Of a stretch of 64,000 nt of DNA, positions 34,053 to 42,595 are shown one piece after another. Within the stretch, counting starts at the first letter, position 1. The number at the start of each line of letters is the position of its first letter. A program made the position numbers and the translations under genes. The notes under the pieces were generated by a model, which was given only the letters and a program-made list of their open reading frames with translations, had not been told where the DNA came from and searched no databases. Origin of the DNA: Amycolatopsis azurea DSM 43854 (GTDB taxonomy: Bacteria > Actinomycetota > Actinomycetes > Mycobacteriales > Pseudonocardiaceae). The stretch is from positions 62,001 through 126,000 of the forward strand of contig NZ_MUXN01000028.1 in the NCBI RefSeq assembly GCF_001995215.1, given 5' to 3'.

Positions 34053-36626
34053 CTAGACCCCGGCCTGCGAGTCGAACTCACGGGCGGCCAGCGCCCGCAC
34101 GATCCCGGCCCGGCCTTCCGACACCAGACGGCGCAGCGCCGCCGGGTGCTCCCCGGCCAGCCACTCGTCCGACGCCGTGACGGTCTCCGGCTCCACGGCC
34201 CACGACGGGTACAGCCCGACCACGGTCGGCTGCGCCCGCTCGCTGGAGCGCCGCTGCCACACCTCGTCGATGACCTCGAAGTAGCGCGTCACGTAGCCGC
34301 CGAGCAGGTGCTTCTGGCCCGGGTGGGAGAAGCCGGTGATGAGCGAGTCGCTGACCGCGTTGGGCAGCTCGTCGTCGTAGACCGCCCGCTGCCACGCGTC
34401 GGCCTTCGCCTCGTCGGTCGGCCGCAGCGCCCGCGAGCGCTCCGCCTGACGCCGTCCGGCGGCGGTGTCGTCCTTGGCGAGTTCCGTGTCGATCTCGGAG
34501 TTCTCCGCCTTGCCGTGCGCGACCAGCGCGTGCAGCAGCCGCCAGCGAAGGTCGGTGTCGACGGTCAGGCCCTCCAGGGGCGCCGAGCCGTCGAGCCAGC
34601 CCGCGATGATCCGCAGCGTCTTGTCGTCGAGCACCGAACCGGCGAGCGAGTTCACGAACGCGAGCTGGTGGTCCGAACCGGCCTCGGCGCCCTGCGCCAG
34701 CTCCAGCAGCCGCGCGGAGAACTCCGGCCAGCCCTTGTCCGCCGCCCACGCCGGGTTCGCGTACGAGTTCAGCGCCGTCTGCGCCTGCAGCAGCAGCCGC
34801 TGCACCACGCCGACCTCGGTCTCGGTGTGCACACCGCGCTGGACCAGCGTGACGAAGTCGCGGGCCTTGAGCTCGGCCTCACGCGTCATTTCCCACGCCG
34901 CCGACCAGCACAGCGTGCGGGGCAGCGGGTCGGTGATGTCGGCGATGCGGTCGATCAGCGTGGTCAGCGACGCCGGGTCGAGCCGCATCGTGCAGTAGGT
35001 CAGGTCGTCGTCGTTGACCAGCACGAGCTTGCCCGCCGGGAGCCCGACCAGCGCCGGCACCTCGGTGCGCTCGCCGTCGACGTCCAGCTCGACGCGGTGC
35101 TTGCGGACGATCTTGCCGTTCTCGTCCTCGTCGTAGACGCCGACCGCGACGCGGTGCGTCCGCAGCTCACCGGCACCCGGCTTGGCGCCGGTCTGGGTGA
35201 CGGCGAACGAGGTGTACGTGCGGTCGGCGCCGATCTCGTAGCGCGGGCTCAGCGAGTTGAGACCGGTGGTCTCCAGCCACTGCGCGCTCCACCACGACAG
35301 GTCGCGGCCCGAGGCCTCTTCCAGCGCGCCCAGCAGGTCCGCCAGGGTCGCGTTGCCCCAGGCGTGCTTGCCGAAGTAGACCTTCAGGCCTTCGAGGAAG
35401 TGCTCGACCCCGACGTAGGCGACGAGCTGCTTGAGCACGCTCGCGCCCTTGGCGTAGGTGATGCCGTCGAAGTTCACCTCGACCGCGTGCAGGTCGACGA
35501 TGTCCGCGGCGATCGGGTGCGTCGAGGGCAGCTGGTCCTGCCGGTACGCCCACGACTTCTCGATGTTCGCGAAACTGGTCCACGCGTTCTTGTACTCGGT
35601 GGCCTCGGCCTGGGCGAGCACGCTCGCGAAGGTCGCGAACGACTCGTTCAGCCACAGGTCGTCCCACCAGCGCATGGTGACCAGGTCGCCGAACCACATG
35701 TGCGCCATCTCGTGCAGCAGCGTCTCGGCGCGGCGCTCGTAGGCGTAGCGGGTGACGCGGCTCCGGAAGACGTAGTCCTCCAGGAAGGTGACCGCGCCAG
35801 CGTTCTCCATCGCGCCCGCGTTGAACTCCGGCACGAACAGCTGGTCGTACTTGGAGAACGGGTACGGGGTGGCGAACTTCTCGTGGTAGAACGCGAAACC
35901 CTGCTTGGTCTCGGTGAACAGCTTGTCCGCGTCCATGTGCTCGGCGAGCGAGGCGCGGCAGTAGATGCCCAGCGGGATCGTGCGGTGGGAGTCGGAGAAC
36001 TCGTCGCGCCACTCGCTGTACGGGCCCGCGATCAGCGCGACCAGGTAGGTCGAGATCCGCTCGGACACCTTGAAGACGGTGCGGACGGCCCCTTCCGGGG
36101 TCTCCTCGGCGGACTCGATCAGCGCGTTCGAAATGACCTTCCAGTCCTTCGGCGCGATCACGGTGAGCCGGTAGACCGACTTGAGGTCGGGCTGGTCGAA
36201 GCAGGCGAACATGCGCTTGGCGTCGGCGGTCTCGAACTGCGTGTAGAGGTAGACGCCGTCGTCGACCGGGTCGACGAAACGGTGCAGGCCCTCGCCGGTG
36301 TTCATGTACCGGCAGACCGCGTCCACGACGAGTTCGTTCGACTCGGCGAGCGAGGGCAGCTCGATGCCCTTGTCCTCGACGTACCCACTCACGTCGAGGT
36401 CCGTCCCGTTGAGGACGGCCGACCCGATCCCCTCGGCGACGATGTCGACCCACGACGCTTCGCCGCTTCTGGCGCTCGCGAACTTGATCGTCGTCTTCGA
36501 CGTGAAGGTCTTCACACCGGGACCGCCGCGGCCGTCGGTCAGATCCAGCTCGATGTCGTAGGACTCGACGTCGAGCAGCTCCGCGCGCAGCTTGGCTTGG
36601 TCTCGGGTCAGATTGGGGGCGGGCAC
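34053..36626 (-). CDS. pepN: Aminopeptidase N (M1 family)
   Basis: 857 residues, cytosolic zinc aminopeptidase. Substrate-anchoring GAMEN is present in NAGAMENAGAVTF and the zinc site is HEMAHMWFGDL followed 18 residues on by the third ligand in NESFA. A C-terminal helical ERAP1-like domain follows. Removes N-terminal residues from peptides. GTG 36626 is preferred over GTG 36632 because AGAGG lies 5 nt before the former and overlaps the latter. Converges on the DUF5130 gene and is divergent from the DsbA-like gene, as in M. tuberculosis (Rv2467, Rv2466c). Confidence 0.93.
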   Translation of the reverse strand: MPAPNLTRDQAKLRAELLDVESYDIELDLTDGRGGPGVKTFTSKTTIKFASARSGEASWVDIVAEGIGSAVLNGTDLDVSGYVEDKGIELPSLAESNELVVDAVCRYMNTGEGLHRFVDPVDDGVYLYTQFETADAKRMFACFDQPDLKSVYRLTVIAPKDWKVISNALIESAEETPEGAVRTVFKVSERISTYLVALIAGPYSEWRDEFSDSHRTIPLGIYCRASLAEHMDADKLFTETKQGFAFYHEKFATPYPFSKYDQLFVPEFNAGAMENAGAVTFLEDYVFRSRVTRYAYERRAETLLHEMAHMWFGDLVTMRWWDDLWLNESFATFASVLAQAEATEYKNAWTSFANIEKSWAYRQDQLPSTHPIAADIVDLHAVEVNFDGITYAKGASVLKQLVAYVGVEHFLEGLKVYFGKHAWGNATLADLLGALEEASGRDLSWWSAQWLETTGLNSLSPRYEIGADRTYTSFAVTQTGAKPGAGELRTHRVAVGVYDEDENGKIVRKHRVELDVDGERTEVPALVGLPAGKLVLVNDDDLTYCTMRLDPASLTTLIDRIADITDPLPRTLCWSAAWEMTREAELKARDFVTLVQRGVHTETEVGVVQRLLLQAQTALNSYANPAWAADKGWPEFSARLLELAQGAEAGSDHQLAFVNSLAGSVLDDKTLRIIAGWLDGSAPLEGLTVDTDLRWRLLHALVAHGKAENSEIDTELAKDDTAAGRRQAERSRALRPTDEAKADAWQRAVYDDELPNAVSDSLITGFSHPGQKHLLGGYVTRYFEVIDEVWQRRSSERAQPTVVGLYPSWAVEPETVTASDEWLAGEHPAALRRLVSEGRAGIVRALAAREFDSQAGV

Positions 36627-36792
36627 TGGCACCTCTGGTCATCGGTATCGGTTCTGGTTTCCAACTACAGGCATCCAATCATGTCCGGGCCGGTGCTGAC
36701 GACGGGAACAACGCCGACTGCCGTGATGTTGGCTCGCTGTGTAGCACTGTGTGTACCGGCCCACCCCAAGACGATGGCACTGGGAGAACCTG

Positions 36793-37413
36793 ATGACCGC
36801 CCCGTCCGAGACGACCAAGGTCGACTTCTACTTCGATCCGATCTGCCCCTTCGCCTGGATCAGCTCGCGCTGGATCCTCGAAGTGGAGAAGCACCGCGAC
36901 CTCGACCTGAGGTTCCGGATCATGAGCCTGTCCGAGCTCAACAGCGGCCGCGAGGACCTGCCTGAGCAGTACAAGGAGCTGTTGGGCCGCGGCTGGGGCC
37001 CCGTCCGAGTCGCGACCGCGCTGGCGCAGAAGAACGGCGAGGAGGCCCTGCGCGACTTCTACACGGAGTTCGGCACGCGCCACCACAACCAGGGCGACAA
37101 GGACATCCCGAAGGTCATCAAGGAGACCCTGGAGGCCATCGGCGCGCCCGCCGAGCTGGCCGAGGCCGCGGAGTCGACCGAGTACGACGAAGCGCTGAAG
37201 AAGAGTCACTACGAAGGTATGAATCCGGTCGGAATGGACGTCGGCACCCCGACGATCCACATCGACGGCGTCGCCTTCTTCGGCCCGGTGCTCAGCTCGA
37301 TCCCGCGCGGCGAGGACGCCGTCAAGGTCTTCGACGGCGCCCGCGCGCTGGCGAGCTACCCGGACTTCTTCGAGCTGAAGCGCACCCGGAGCGGGGACCT
37401 TAACTTCGATTAA
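36793..37413 (+). CDS. DsbA-family thioredoxin-fold protein, Rv2466c-like, monothiol
   Basis: 206 residues, thioredoxin fold with helical insertion. The family carries the ends IMSLSELN, EDLPEQYKELL, GPVRVATA, HNQGDKDIP, DVGTPTIHIDGVAFFGPVLS and FELKRTR, all visible here, matching mycothiol-dependent Rv2466c. Rv2466c has an active-site CPWC; this protein reads DPICPFAW, so the second cysteine is alanine. It would work by a monothiol mechanism with mycothiol or not at all as a disulfide reductase. Start ATG 36793 follows GGGAGAA. Cytosolic. Its last 4 nt overlap the convergent metallohydrolase gene. Confidence 0.85.
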   Translation: MTAPSETTKVDFYFDPICPFAWISSRWILEVEKHRDLDLRFRIMSLSELNSGREDLPEQYKELLGRGWGPVRVATALAQKNGEEALRDFYTEFGTRHHNQGDKDIPKVIKETLEAIGAPAELAEAAESTEYDEALKKSHYEGMNPVGMDVGTPTIHIDGVAFFGPVLSSIPRGEDAVKVFDGARALASYPDFFELKRTRSGDLNFD

Positions 37414-38213
37414 GGGGTCTCCAGGGCCGCCTTGGTGACATCGCCGGGATAGGGGGACCTCGCGACGGCTTCGTCCGTCGTGAGGTCTCCTGCCGCGATC
37501 TCGGTTTTGAGCGCGATGAGTTCGCGCAGCCCTTCGCGGTGCTTCTCGATGAAGGCGGTGTCGACAGGGTCTCCGTGCCCGGCGACGATGGTCTTCGGCC
37601 CCAGCGCGAGGATCGCGCCCATCACCTCGGTCCACTCCACGAGTGAGCTGTCTTCGTTGAACGAGTAGGCGCTGAAGCCCGCTTCGGCGTTCTCGACGGC
37701 GTCGCCCGCGAAGATGATCCCCGCGTCCGGCACGTGCACGAAGAGGTCGTGGTCGGTGTGGGCACGGCCGAGGAACCGCAGGACGACGGTGCGGCCGCCG
37801 AGGTCGATCTCGGCGGTGTCGGAGACCAGCCGGGTGGGCATGACTATCTCGGTGCGTCCCAAGGCCGCCGCCATCTCCGGGCGGTTCTCGGACTCCATTT
37901 TCGCCATCCATTTGAGACGCGCTTGCTCGCCGTACTGGGCTAGTTCGGTTACGCAGCCTTCGTGGGCCCAGACGTCACACGGCAGGAACGCCGTCGTGCC
38001 GAAGGCGTGGTCGAAATGCGCGTGGGTGTAGACGACCGACCACGGCAGCGGCGTGATCTCCCGGACCGCGGCGGCCAGTTCGGCGCCCTGGTCGACGTCG
38101 CCGCGGACGTCGACGACCAGACAGCGGTCGTCGCCCACGACCAGGCCGACGGTCAGGTCCAGCTCCTCGTACCGGCGGGCGTACACCCCGGCGGCGAGTT
38201 CGAGCCAAGTCAC
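37410..38213 (-). CDS. MBL-fold metallohydrolase
   Basis: 267 residues of the metallo-beta-lactamase fold. Metal ligands are THAHFDHAFG (HxHxDH, about residues 63-68), the later FLGRAHTDHDLFVHV, FAGDAVEN and IVAGHGDP. Likely binds two zinc ions and hydrolyses a small ester or thioester; no specific substrate can be inferred. Its GTG overlaps the stop of the ComB-like gene by 4 nt (GTGA), so the two are translated together. No signal peptide. Confidence 0.85.
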   Translation of the reverse strand: MTWLELAAGVYARRYEELDLTVGLVVGDDRCLVVDVRGDVDQGAELAAAVREITPLPWSVVYTHAHFDHAFGTTAFLPCDVWAHEGCVTELAQYGEQARLKWMAKMESENRPEMAAALGRTEIVMPTRLVSDTAEIDLGGRTVVLRFLGRAHTDHDLFVHVPDAGIIFAGDAVENAEAGFSAYSFNEDSSLVEWTEVMGAILALGPKTIVAGHGDPVDTAFIEKHREGLRELIALKTEIAAGDLTTDEAVARSPYPGDVTKAALETP

Positions 38214-38929
38214 AGATCCTCCAGAATTCCGTTGCGCAGCAGCGGAACCGTGCTGCTCGTGTCGAGCTGTGCGGCGAGGGTCACGTCGTTCCCGTGCCCG
38301 GCTGCGGCGAGCTCACGCCCTGAAGAACACTCTGTCAGTGCTTCGGCGATGTCGATCGATTTCGCCGCGATGGCGGCGAGACGCGCTTCAGCGGACAGGC
38401 GGCCGTAGCCGTTCAGCGCGGCGACGATCGCTCCCGCGCCGAGCTGGTCTTCGACACACGGCCTCAGCGGCCCGAACGTCTTGGCTTCGGTGAGCATGTC
38501 GATGCCCCAGCGTTCTCCGGCGGGGATGACGCCGATCGGCGCGCCGTCCGCGAGTTCCGCGGCGCGGGCGGCGACGGCGGTCGCGTTGCGAAGGCAGCCC
38601 GCCAGGACTTCGGCACCCGTCGTGGCGGCGGCGTCGCAGAGCGTGGCGCCGTTGGGGGAGGGGAGCGCGAGGAGCGTGCCGGAAGGGATTTCCGTCACAG
38701 ACGAAGGTCGCAAGGTCCACGCGCCTTCACCCGCGAGGAGGGCGCCTTGTTCTTTCGCGGCTTCCTCGCCGCGGTGATCGCGCCAGCGGACCGGCAGTAC
38801 CCGCCCGCCGTTGCCGAGGACGAGATCCGTTGTGGTGCAGAAGGAAAGTACGTCGACGACGACGAGAACGGCGCAAGTCCGGCCCAGCGCTTCGACACCC
38901 TCGGAACCCCATTCGAGTCTGATGTCCAC
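38210..38929 (-). CDS. 2-phosphosulfolactate phosphatase (ComB) family protein
   Basis: 239 residues. ComB-family hallmarks: VVVDVLSFCTTTDLVL near residue 25, SPNGATLCDAAATTGAEVL and LAGCLRNATAVA in the middle, and PIGVIPAGERWG. In methanogens ComB removes phosphate from 2-phosphosulfolactate in coenzyme M synthesis; actinobacterial homologues have no known coenzyme M pathway, so the true substrate is open. Start GTG 38929 (in-frame GTG 38935 also possible) lies 45 nt from the divergent rpiB. Confidence 0.75.
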   Translation of the reverse strand: MDIRLEWGSEGVEALGRTCAVLVVVDVLSFCTTTDLVLGNGGRVLPVRWRDHRGEEAAKEQGALLAGEGAWTLRPSSVTEIPSGTLLALPSPNGATLCDAAATTGAEVLAGCLRNATAVAARAAELADGAPIGVIPAGERWGIDMLTEAKTFGPLRPCVEDQLGAGAIVAALNGYGRLSAEARLAAIAAKSIDIAEALTECSSGRELAAAGHGNDVTLAAQLDTSSTVPLLRNGILEDL

Positions 38930-38974
38930 CCCCACAGCATGCTCGCCCCGGAACGTGATGGCAGACTCCGCGCT

Positions 38975-39448
38975 GTGCGTGTTTACCTTGGCTCTGACCA
39001 TGCCGGTTTCGAACTGAAGAACCACCTCGTGGCCCACCTCAAGGAGCAGGGCCACGACGTCGAGGACGTCGGCCCCTTCGTCTACGACGCGGCCGACGAC
39101 TACCCGGCGTTCTGCATCGAGGCGGCCCGCCGCGTCGTCGCGGACGAGGGCAGCCTCGGCATCGTCGTCGGCGGCTCCGGCAACGGTGAGCAGATCGCGG
39201 CCAACAAGGTGAAGGGCGCCCGCGCCGGCCTCGCGTGGAGCGTCGAGACCGCGAAGCTCACCCGCGAGCACAACCACGCCCAGCTGATCGGCGTCGGCGC
39301 GCGGATGCACACCACCGAAGAGGCCACGGAGATCGTCGAGGCGTTCCTCGCGACCCCGCCGAGCCCGGACGAGCGCCACGGCCGCCGCGTCCAGCAGATC
39401 CTGGACTACGAGAACACCGGCTGGCCGCCGCCGCTTCCCGAGAACTGA
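38975..39448 (+). CDS. rpiB: Ribose-5-phosphate isomerase B
   Basis: 157 residues. Interconverts ribose-5-phosphate and ribulose-5-phosphate. Family motifs: VYLGSDHAGFELKNHL at the start, YPAFCIEAARRV, and the phosphate loop GIVVGGSGNGEQIAANKVKG. GTG 38975 begins exactly at the conserved N-terminus; longer upstream frames overlap the divergent gene. The mycobacterial-type enzyme lacks the Cys base of E. coli RpiB, and this one likewise has Gly-Ser-Gly-Asn in that loop. The nei gene starts one base after its stop. Confidence 0.92.
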   Translation: MRVYLGSDHAGFELKNHLVAHLKEQGHDVEDVGPFVYDAADDYPAFCIEAARRVVADEGSLGIVVGGSGNGEQIAANKVKGARAGLAWSVETAKLTREHNHAQLIGVGARMHTTEEATEIVEAFLATPPSPDERHGRRVQQILDYENTGWPPPLPEN

Positions 39449-39449
39449 C

Positions 39450-40259
39450 ATGCCCGAGGGGCATACGCTCCATCGCCTGGCACGTCTGCACAAACGCCGT
39501 TTCGCCGGTCACCCGGTCGAGGTGAGCAGTCCGCAAGGACGGTTCGCCGCCGAAGCGTCCCGTTTGGACGGCCGGGTGCTGGTGAAGGCCGAGGCGTACG
39601 GGAAGCACCTGTTCCACGACTACGGTCCACACGGGACGGTGCACGTCCACCTCGGCCTTTACGGCACGTTCTCCGACGTGCCGCTGCCGGTGGGCGAACC
39701 GGTCGGGCAGGTGCGGATGCGGCTGGTCGGCCCGACGCATTCCGCCGACCTGCGCGGCCCGAACCAGTGCGAGCTGCTCGACGCGCCCCAGGTCGACGCG
39801 ATCAAGGCCCGGCTGGGTCCGGATCCGTTGCGTCGGGACGCGAAACCGGACAAGGCGTGGGACCGCATCTCCCGGTCGAAGACGTCGATCGCGGCGCTGC
39901 TGATGGACCAGTCGGTGCTCGCGGGCGTCGGCAACGTGTACCGCGCCGAGGTGCTGTTCCGGCACGGTGTCGCCCCGCTCGTCCCCGGCCGCGCGCTCGA
40001 TCGCGGGCTGTGGGACGACATGTGGGCGGATCTCGTGACGCTCATGCGGCACGGTGTCCGGGTGGGGCGGATCGACACCGTCGCGCCGGAACACCTGCCT
40101 GAGGCGACCGGCCGTGCGCCGCGGCAGGACCGGCACGGGGGCGAGGTCTACGTCTACCGCCGCGAAGGGATGCCCTGTCTCGTTTGCGGGACTCCGGTGC
40201 TGCGAAGCGATCTGGCGGCGCGGAACCTTTTCTGGTGCCCGACCTGCCAACCCGCCTGA
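39450..40259 (+). CDS. nei: Endonuclease VIII-like DNA glycosylase (Fpg/Nei family)
   Basis: 269 residues. Begins MPEGHTLHRLAR: Pro2 is the catalytic nucleophile and Glu3 its partner. The helix-two-turns-helix is near SVLAGVGNVYRAEVLF, and the C-terminal zinc finger has Cys pairs in MPCLVCGTPV and FWCPTCQPA. Removes oxidised bases and nicks the abasic site in base-excision repair. Translationally coupled to rpiB (1 nt gap), the same order as Rv2465c-Rv2464c. Confidence 0.92.
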   Translation: MPEGHTLHRLARLHKRRFAGHPVEVSSPQGRFAAEASRLDGRVLVKAEAYGKHLFHDYGPHGTVHVHLGLYGTFSDVPLPVGEPVGQVRMRLVGPTHSADLRGPNQCELLDAPQVDAIKARLGPDPLRRDAKPDKAWDRISRSKTSIAALLMDQSVLAGVGNVYRAEVLFRHGVAPLVPGRALDRGLWDDMWADLVTLMRHGVRVGRIDTVAPEHLPEATGRAPRQDRHGGEVYVYRREGMPCLVCGTPVLRSDLAARNLFWCPTCQPA

Positions 40260-40293
40260 CTCGCTTTTCCTGTGCCTGGGCAGGTGTCCGCTT

Positions 40294-40352
40294 AAGTCCG
40301 TGAAGGCCTCCTTGAGGGACCCAGGGTCCCTCAAGGAGGCCTTCACGGACTT
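40294..40352. terminator. Full dispersed palindrome (27-bp arms) between convergent genes
   Basis: Arms 40294-40320 and 40326-40352 are perfect reverse complements, loop CCAGG. The central 25 nt of each arm equal those at 14248-14272 and 51137-51161. Lies between nei (+) and the DUF1542-type gene (-), so it can terminate both. Confidence 0.8.
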
Positions 40353-40376
40353 GCTGCTTGAGAGGCGGAGCCGGGG

Positions 40377-41147
40377 CTAGAAGTCGAAGCCGCCGCCATC
40401 GAAGCCGCCACCGTCAAAACCGCCGCCGTCGAACCCACCGGCGTCCCCGCCCATGTCACCTCCGGCGTCGCCGCCCATGTCCGCGGCCGCGTCCTCCTGG
40501 CCCGCGTCGTAACCCGACTCCCAGGCCGACGCGCTGGCGACACCGGCCATGCCGGAGAACATCGCGCTGAACAGCAGCATCGAACCGAGACCCCAGGCGC
40601 CGGCGACGAGCGCGGGCTTCCACCACGGCTCGCTGTACCAGCCCTGCGGAACCGGACGGCCCGCCACGCGACCGCCGGGGTAGTAGTGCGGCGTCCGCTG
40701 GCTCGGGTCCGGCGAGGCCTCGTAGTGCTCGCCTTCGACGTCGACCGAGCGGTGCTCGGTGACCTTGCCCGCCCTGTCGCGCTCTTCGCTGCCGGGCAGT
40801 TCCGGACCGGGGTCCATGCCCATCGCGAGCCTGGCGGCGCGGACGTAGTAGAGGCCTTCGATGGCGGTCTCGCGCACGAGGCGCGCCTGCTCGATGGTCT
40901 GCGCCTGCTCCATCTGGGAGCCGGCCGCGGTGAAGCGCTCGGACGCGTCCGCCATCGCCTGCTGGGAGGCGGTGTCCGTGCCGGTGAGGTTCATGACCTG
41001 ACCGCCGAGCCGCTCGACGAGGCGCCGTGCGTCGGCCTTCGCGTCGTCCAGTTGGCGCTTCTTGGCCGCCGCCTGGGATTTCGCGAAGTAGATGCCGCCG
41101 CCGACCACGACGACGAGGAGCACGATCAGGAAGATCGCGGTACCCAT
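40377..41147 (-). CDS. DUF1542-like membrane-anchored protein with Gly/Asp-rich tail
   Basis: 256 residues. One N-terminal membrane helix (residues 3-21), a charged coiled-coil-like region (about 25-105, KKRQLDDAKADARRLVERLG), a linker, a second hydrophobic segment (about 182-210) and a low-complexity tail with GGFDGGGFDGGGFDGGGFDF. Related proteins are labelled DUF1542 domain-containing; the function is unknown. ATG 41147 has GGAG 7 nt upstream. Alone between the palindrome at 40294 and the divergent LLM gene. Confidence 0.75.
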   Translation of the reverse strand: MGTAIFLIVLLVVVVGGGIYFAKSQAAAKKRQLDDAKADARRLVERLGGQVMNLTGTDTASQQAMADASERFTAAGSQMEQAQTIEQARLVRETAIEGLYYVRAARLAMGMDPGPELPGSEERDRAGKVTEHRSVDVEGEHYEASPDPSQRTPHYYPGGRVAGRPVPQGWYSEPWWKPALVAGAWGLGSMLLFSAMFSGMAGVASASAWESGYDAGQEDAAADMGGDAGGDMGGDAGGFDGGGFDGGGFDGGGFDF

Positions 41148-41247
41148 GGGTTCACTCCAGGAATCGTTCGGCCTTTTGATCCGGACAACGCGGTCGGCCC
41201 GTCGAGGGTTCCCGCCGGTGCTCCTGGTCACCACTGGCGAGTGAAAC

Positions 41248-41261
41248 TAGAACAAGTTATA
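41248..41261. promoter_or_regulatory. KstR-type operator TAGAACAAGTTATA
   Basis: Matches the mycobacterial/rhodococcal KstR motif TnnAACnnGTTnnA at every defined position. It overlaps the -10 box of the LLM gene (41258-41263), the right place for repression. KstR is the TetR-type repressor of steroid catabolism, released by steroid-CoA intermediates. Confidence 0.55.
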
Positions 41262-41263
41262 GT
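41258..41263 (+). promoter_or_regulatory. -10 element (TATAGT) for leaderless LLM gene
   Basis: TATAGT is close to the sigma-A consensus and ends 7 nt before the ATG at 41271; no ribosome-binding site intervenes. No good -35 is seen, compatible with a regulated promoter. Confidence 0.55.
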
Positions 41264-41270
41264 TCGCGCC

Positions 41271-42146
41271 ATGAAGTTCACCCTGTCGATCGCGATGAAT
41301 CCGCTCGATCAGCTGGGCGAGCTCGCCCGGGCCGCCGAAGAGGCGGGTTTCTCCTCGATCGCGCTCCCGGATTCCCTGTTCTATTCCGAAACGGTCTCGG
41401 CCGACTACCCGTACACGCCCGACGGCAGCCGGTTCTGGACCGAGGAGACGCCCTGGGCCGATCCGTTGGTCGCGGCCGCCTCGATGGGCGCGGTGACCGA
41501 ACGGCTGACCTTCTACACCTCCGTGCTCAAACTCGGCTCCCGCAATCCGGTCCTGCTCGCGCGCCAGGTCAACTCGGTCGCCGCGCTGACCGGCGGCCGG
41601 TTCGGTCTCGGGCTCGGCGTCGGCTGGTCGCCGGAGGAGTTCCGCTGGTGCGGCGCGCCGTACGAGAAGCGCGGCAAGCGGGTGGACGAGGCCATCGAGG
41701 TGCTGCGGCTGATCCTCGACGGCGGGATGGTCGAGTTCCACGGCGAGTTCTTCGACTTCGACAAGCTCCGCATGAGCCCGACACCGCCGTCGAAGGTGCC
41801 GTTCTACATCGGCGGCCACACCGACGTCGCGCTGCGCCGGGCCGCCCGCGTCGCCGACGGCTGGTCCTCGGCGATGATGAAGTTCGACGACCTCCGCGAC
41901 ACGATCGCCAAGTTGCGCGGGCTGCTGGCCGATCAGGGCCGCGCCGAAGACCCGTTCGAGTACCAGGCCGTCTGCATCGACAAGTTCGGTCTGGACGGTT
42001 ACCGCGAGCAGGGCGACATCGGCGTCACCGACATCATCACCATGCCGTGGGTGTTCGACGGCCTGGGTTTCGACGCCGAGGTCGGCCCGAAGCTGGATTC
42101 CATCAAGAAGTTCGGCGACGAGATCATCGCGAAGATCGGAGACTGA
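41271..42146 (+). CDS. LLM class F420-dependent oxidoreductase
   Basis: 291 residues, luciferase-like TIM barrel. Typical blocks: AEEAGFSSIALPDSLFY, TERLTFYTSVLKLGSRNPVL, LTGGRFGLGLGVGWSPEEF and VPFYIGGHTDVALRRAARVA. Such actinobacterial enzymes usually use coenzyme F420 rather than FMN; the substrate is unknown. The KstR-type operator in its promoter suggests a steroid-related role. A SnoaL-like gene follows after 2 nt. ATG 41271 is fixed by the leaderless promoter and the conserved N-terminus. Confidence 0.85.
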   Translation: MKFTLSIAMNPLDQLGELARAAEEAGFSSIALPDSLFYSETVSADYPYTPDGSRFWTEETPWADPLVAAASMGAVTERLTFYTSVLKLGSRNPVLLARQVNSVAALTGGRFGLGLGVGWSPEEFRWCGAPYEKRGKRVDEAIEVLRLILDGGMVEFHGEFFDFDKLRMSPTPPSKVPFYIGGHTDVALRRAARVADGWSSAMMKFDDLRDTIAKLRGLLADQGRAEDPFEYQAVCIDKFGLDGYREQGDIGVTDIITMPWVFDGLGFDAEVGPKLDSIKKFGDEIIAKIGD

Positions 42147-42148
42147 GC

Positions 42149-42595
42149 ATGGGTGTCGACGTCTGCTGGGATCCGGCCGCCGAGCAGCCGCCCGCGCGGC
42201 AGGCCGCGTTCCGCTCGATGACCGCCGTCACCGCCGGGGACAAGACCGCGTGGCTCGCGCTCTTCGCCCCGGACGCCGTCGTCGAAGACCCGATCGGCCC
42301 GTCGATGTTCGACGAAGAGGGCAAGGGGCACCACGGCCAGGACGGCATCAGTGCCTTCTGGGACAAGACGATCGCGAACGTCGAGCGTTTCCAGTTCACC
42401 ATCCGCGATTCCCACGCGGCCGGGGACGAGGTCGCGAACGTCGGGACGATCACGACGTACCTGCCCGGTGGCTATCGCGTCGACACCGATGGCGTTTTCG
42501 TCTACCGAGTGCGCGAGGACGGCCTGATCGCGTCGATGCGGGCGTTCTGGGAAACCGAACGCGCCATGGCCACCGCCCGCAAAGCCGAGGACTAG
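42149..42595 (+). CDS. SnoaL/NTF2-like (ketosteroid isomerase fold) protein
   Basis: 148 residues with the cone-shaped NTF2 fold pattern: a helical start (RQAAFRSMTAVTAGDKTAWL), LFAPDAVVEDPIGPSMFDEE, KGHHGQDGISAFWDKTI, then strands GDEVANVGTITTYLPGG and DGVFVYRVREDGLI. The fold includes steroid delta-isomerases and hydratases. Being co-transcribed 2 nt behind an LLM enzyme under a KstR-like site, steroid ring chemistry is plausible. Its end overlaps the convergent sigma factor gene by 4 nt. Confidence 0.8.
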   Translation: MGVDVCWDPAAEQPPARQAAFRSMTAVTAGDKTAWLALFAPDAVVEDPIGPSMFDEEGKGHHGQDGISAFWDKTIANVERFQFTIRDSHAAGDEVANVGTITTYLPGGYRVDTDGVFVYRVREDGLIASMRAFWETERAMATARKAED

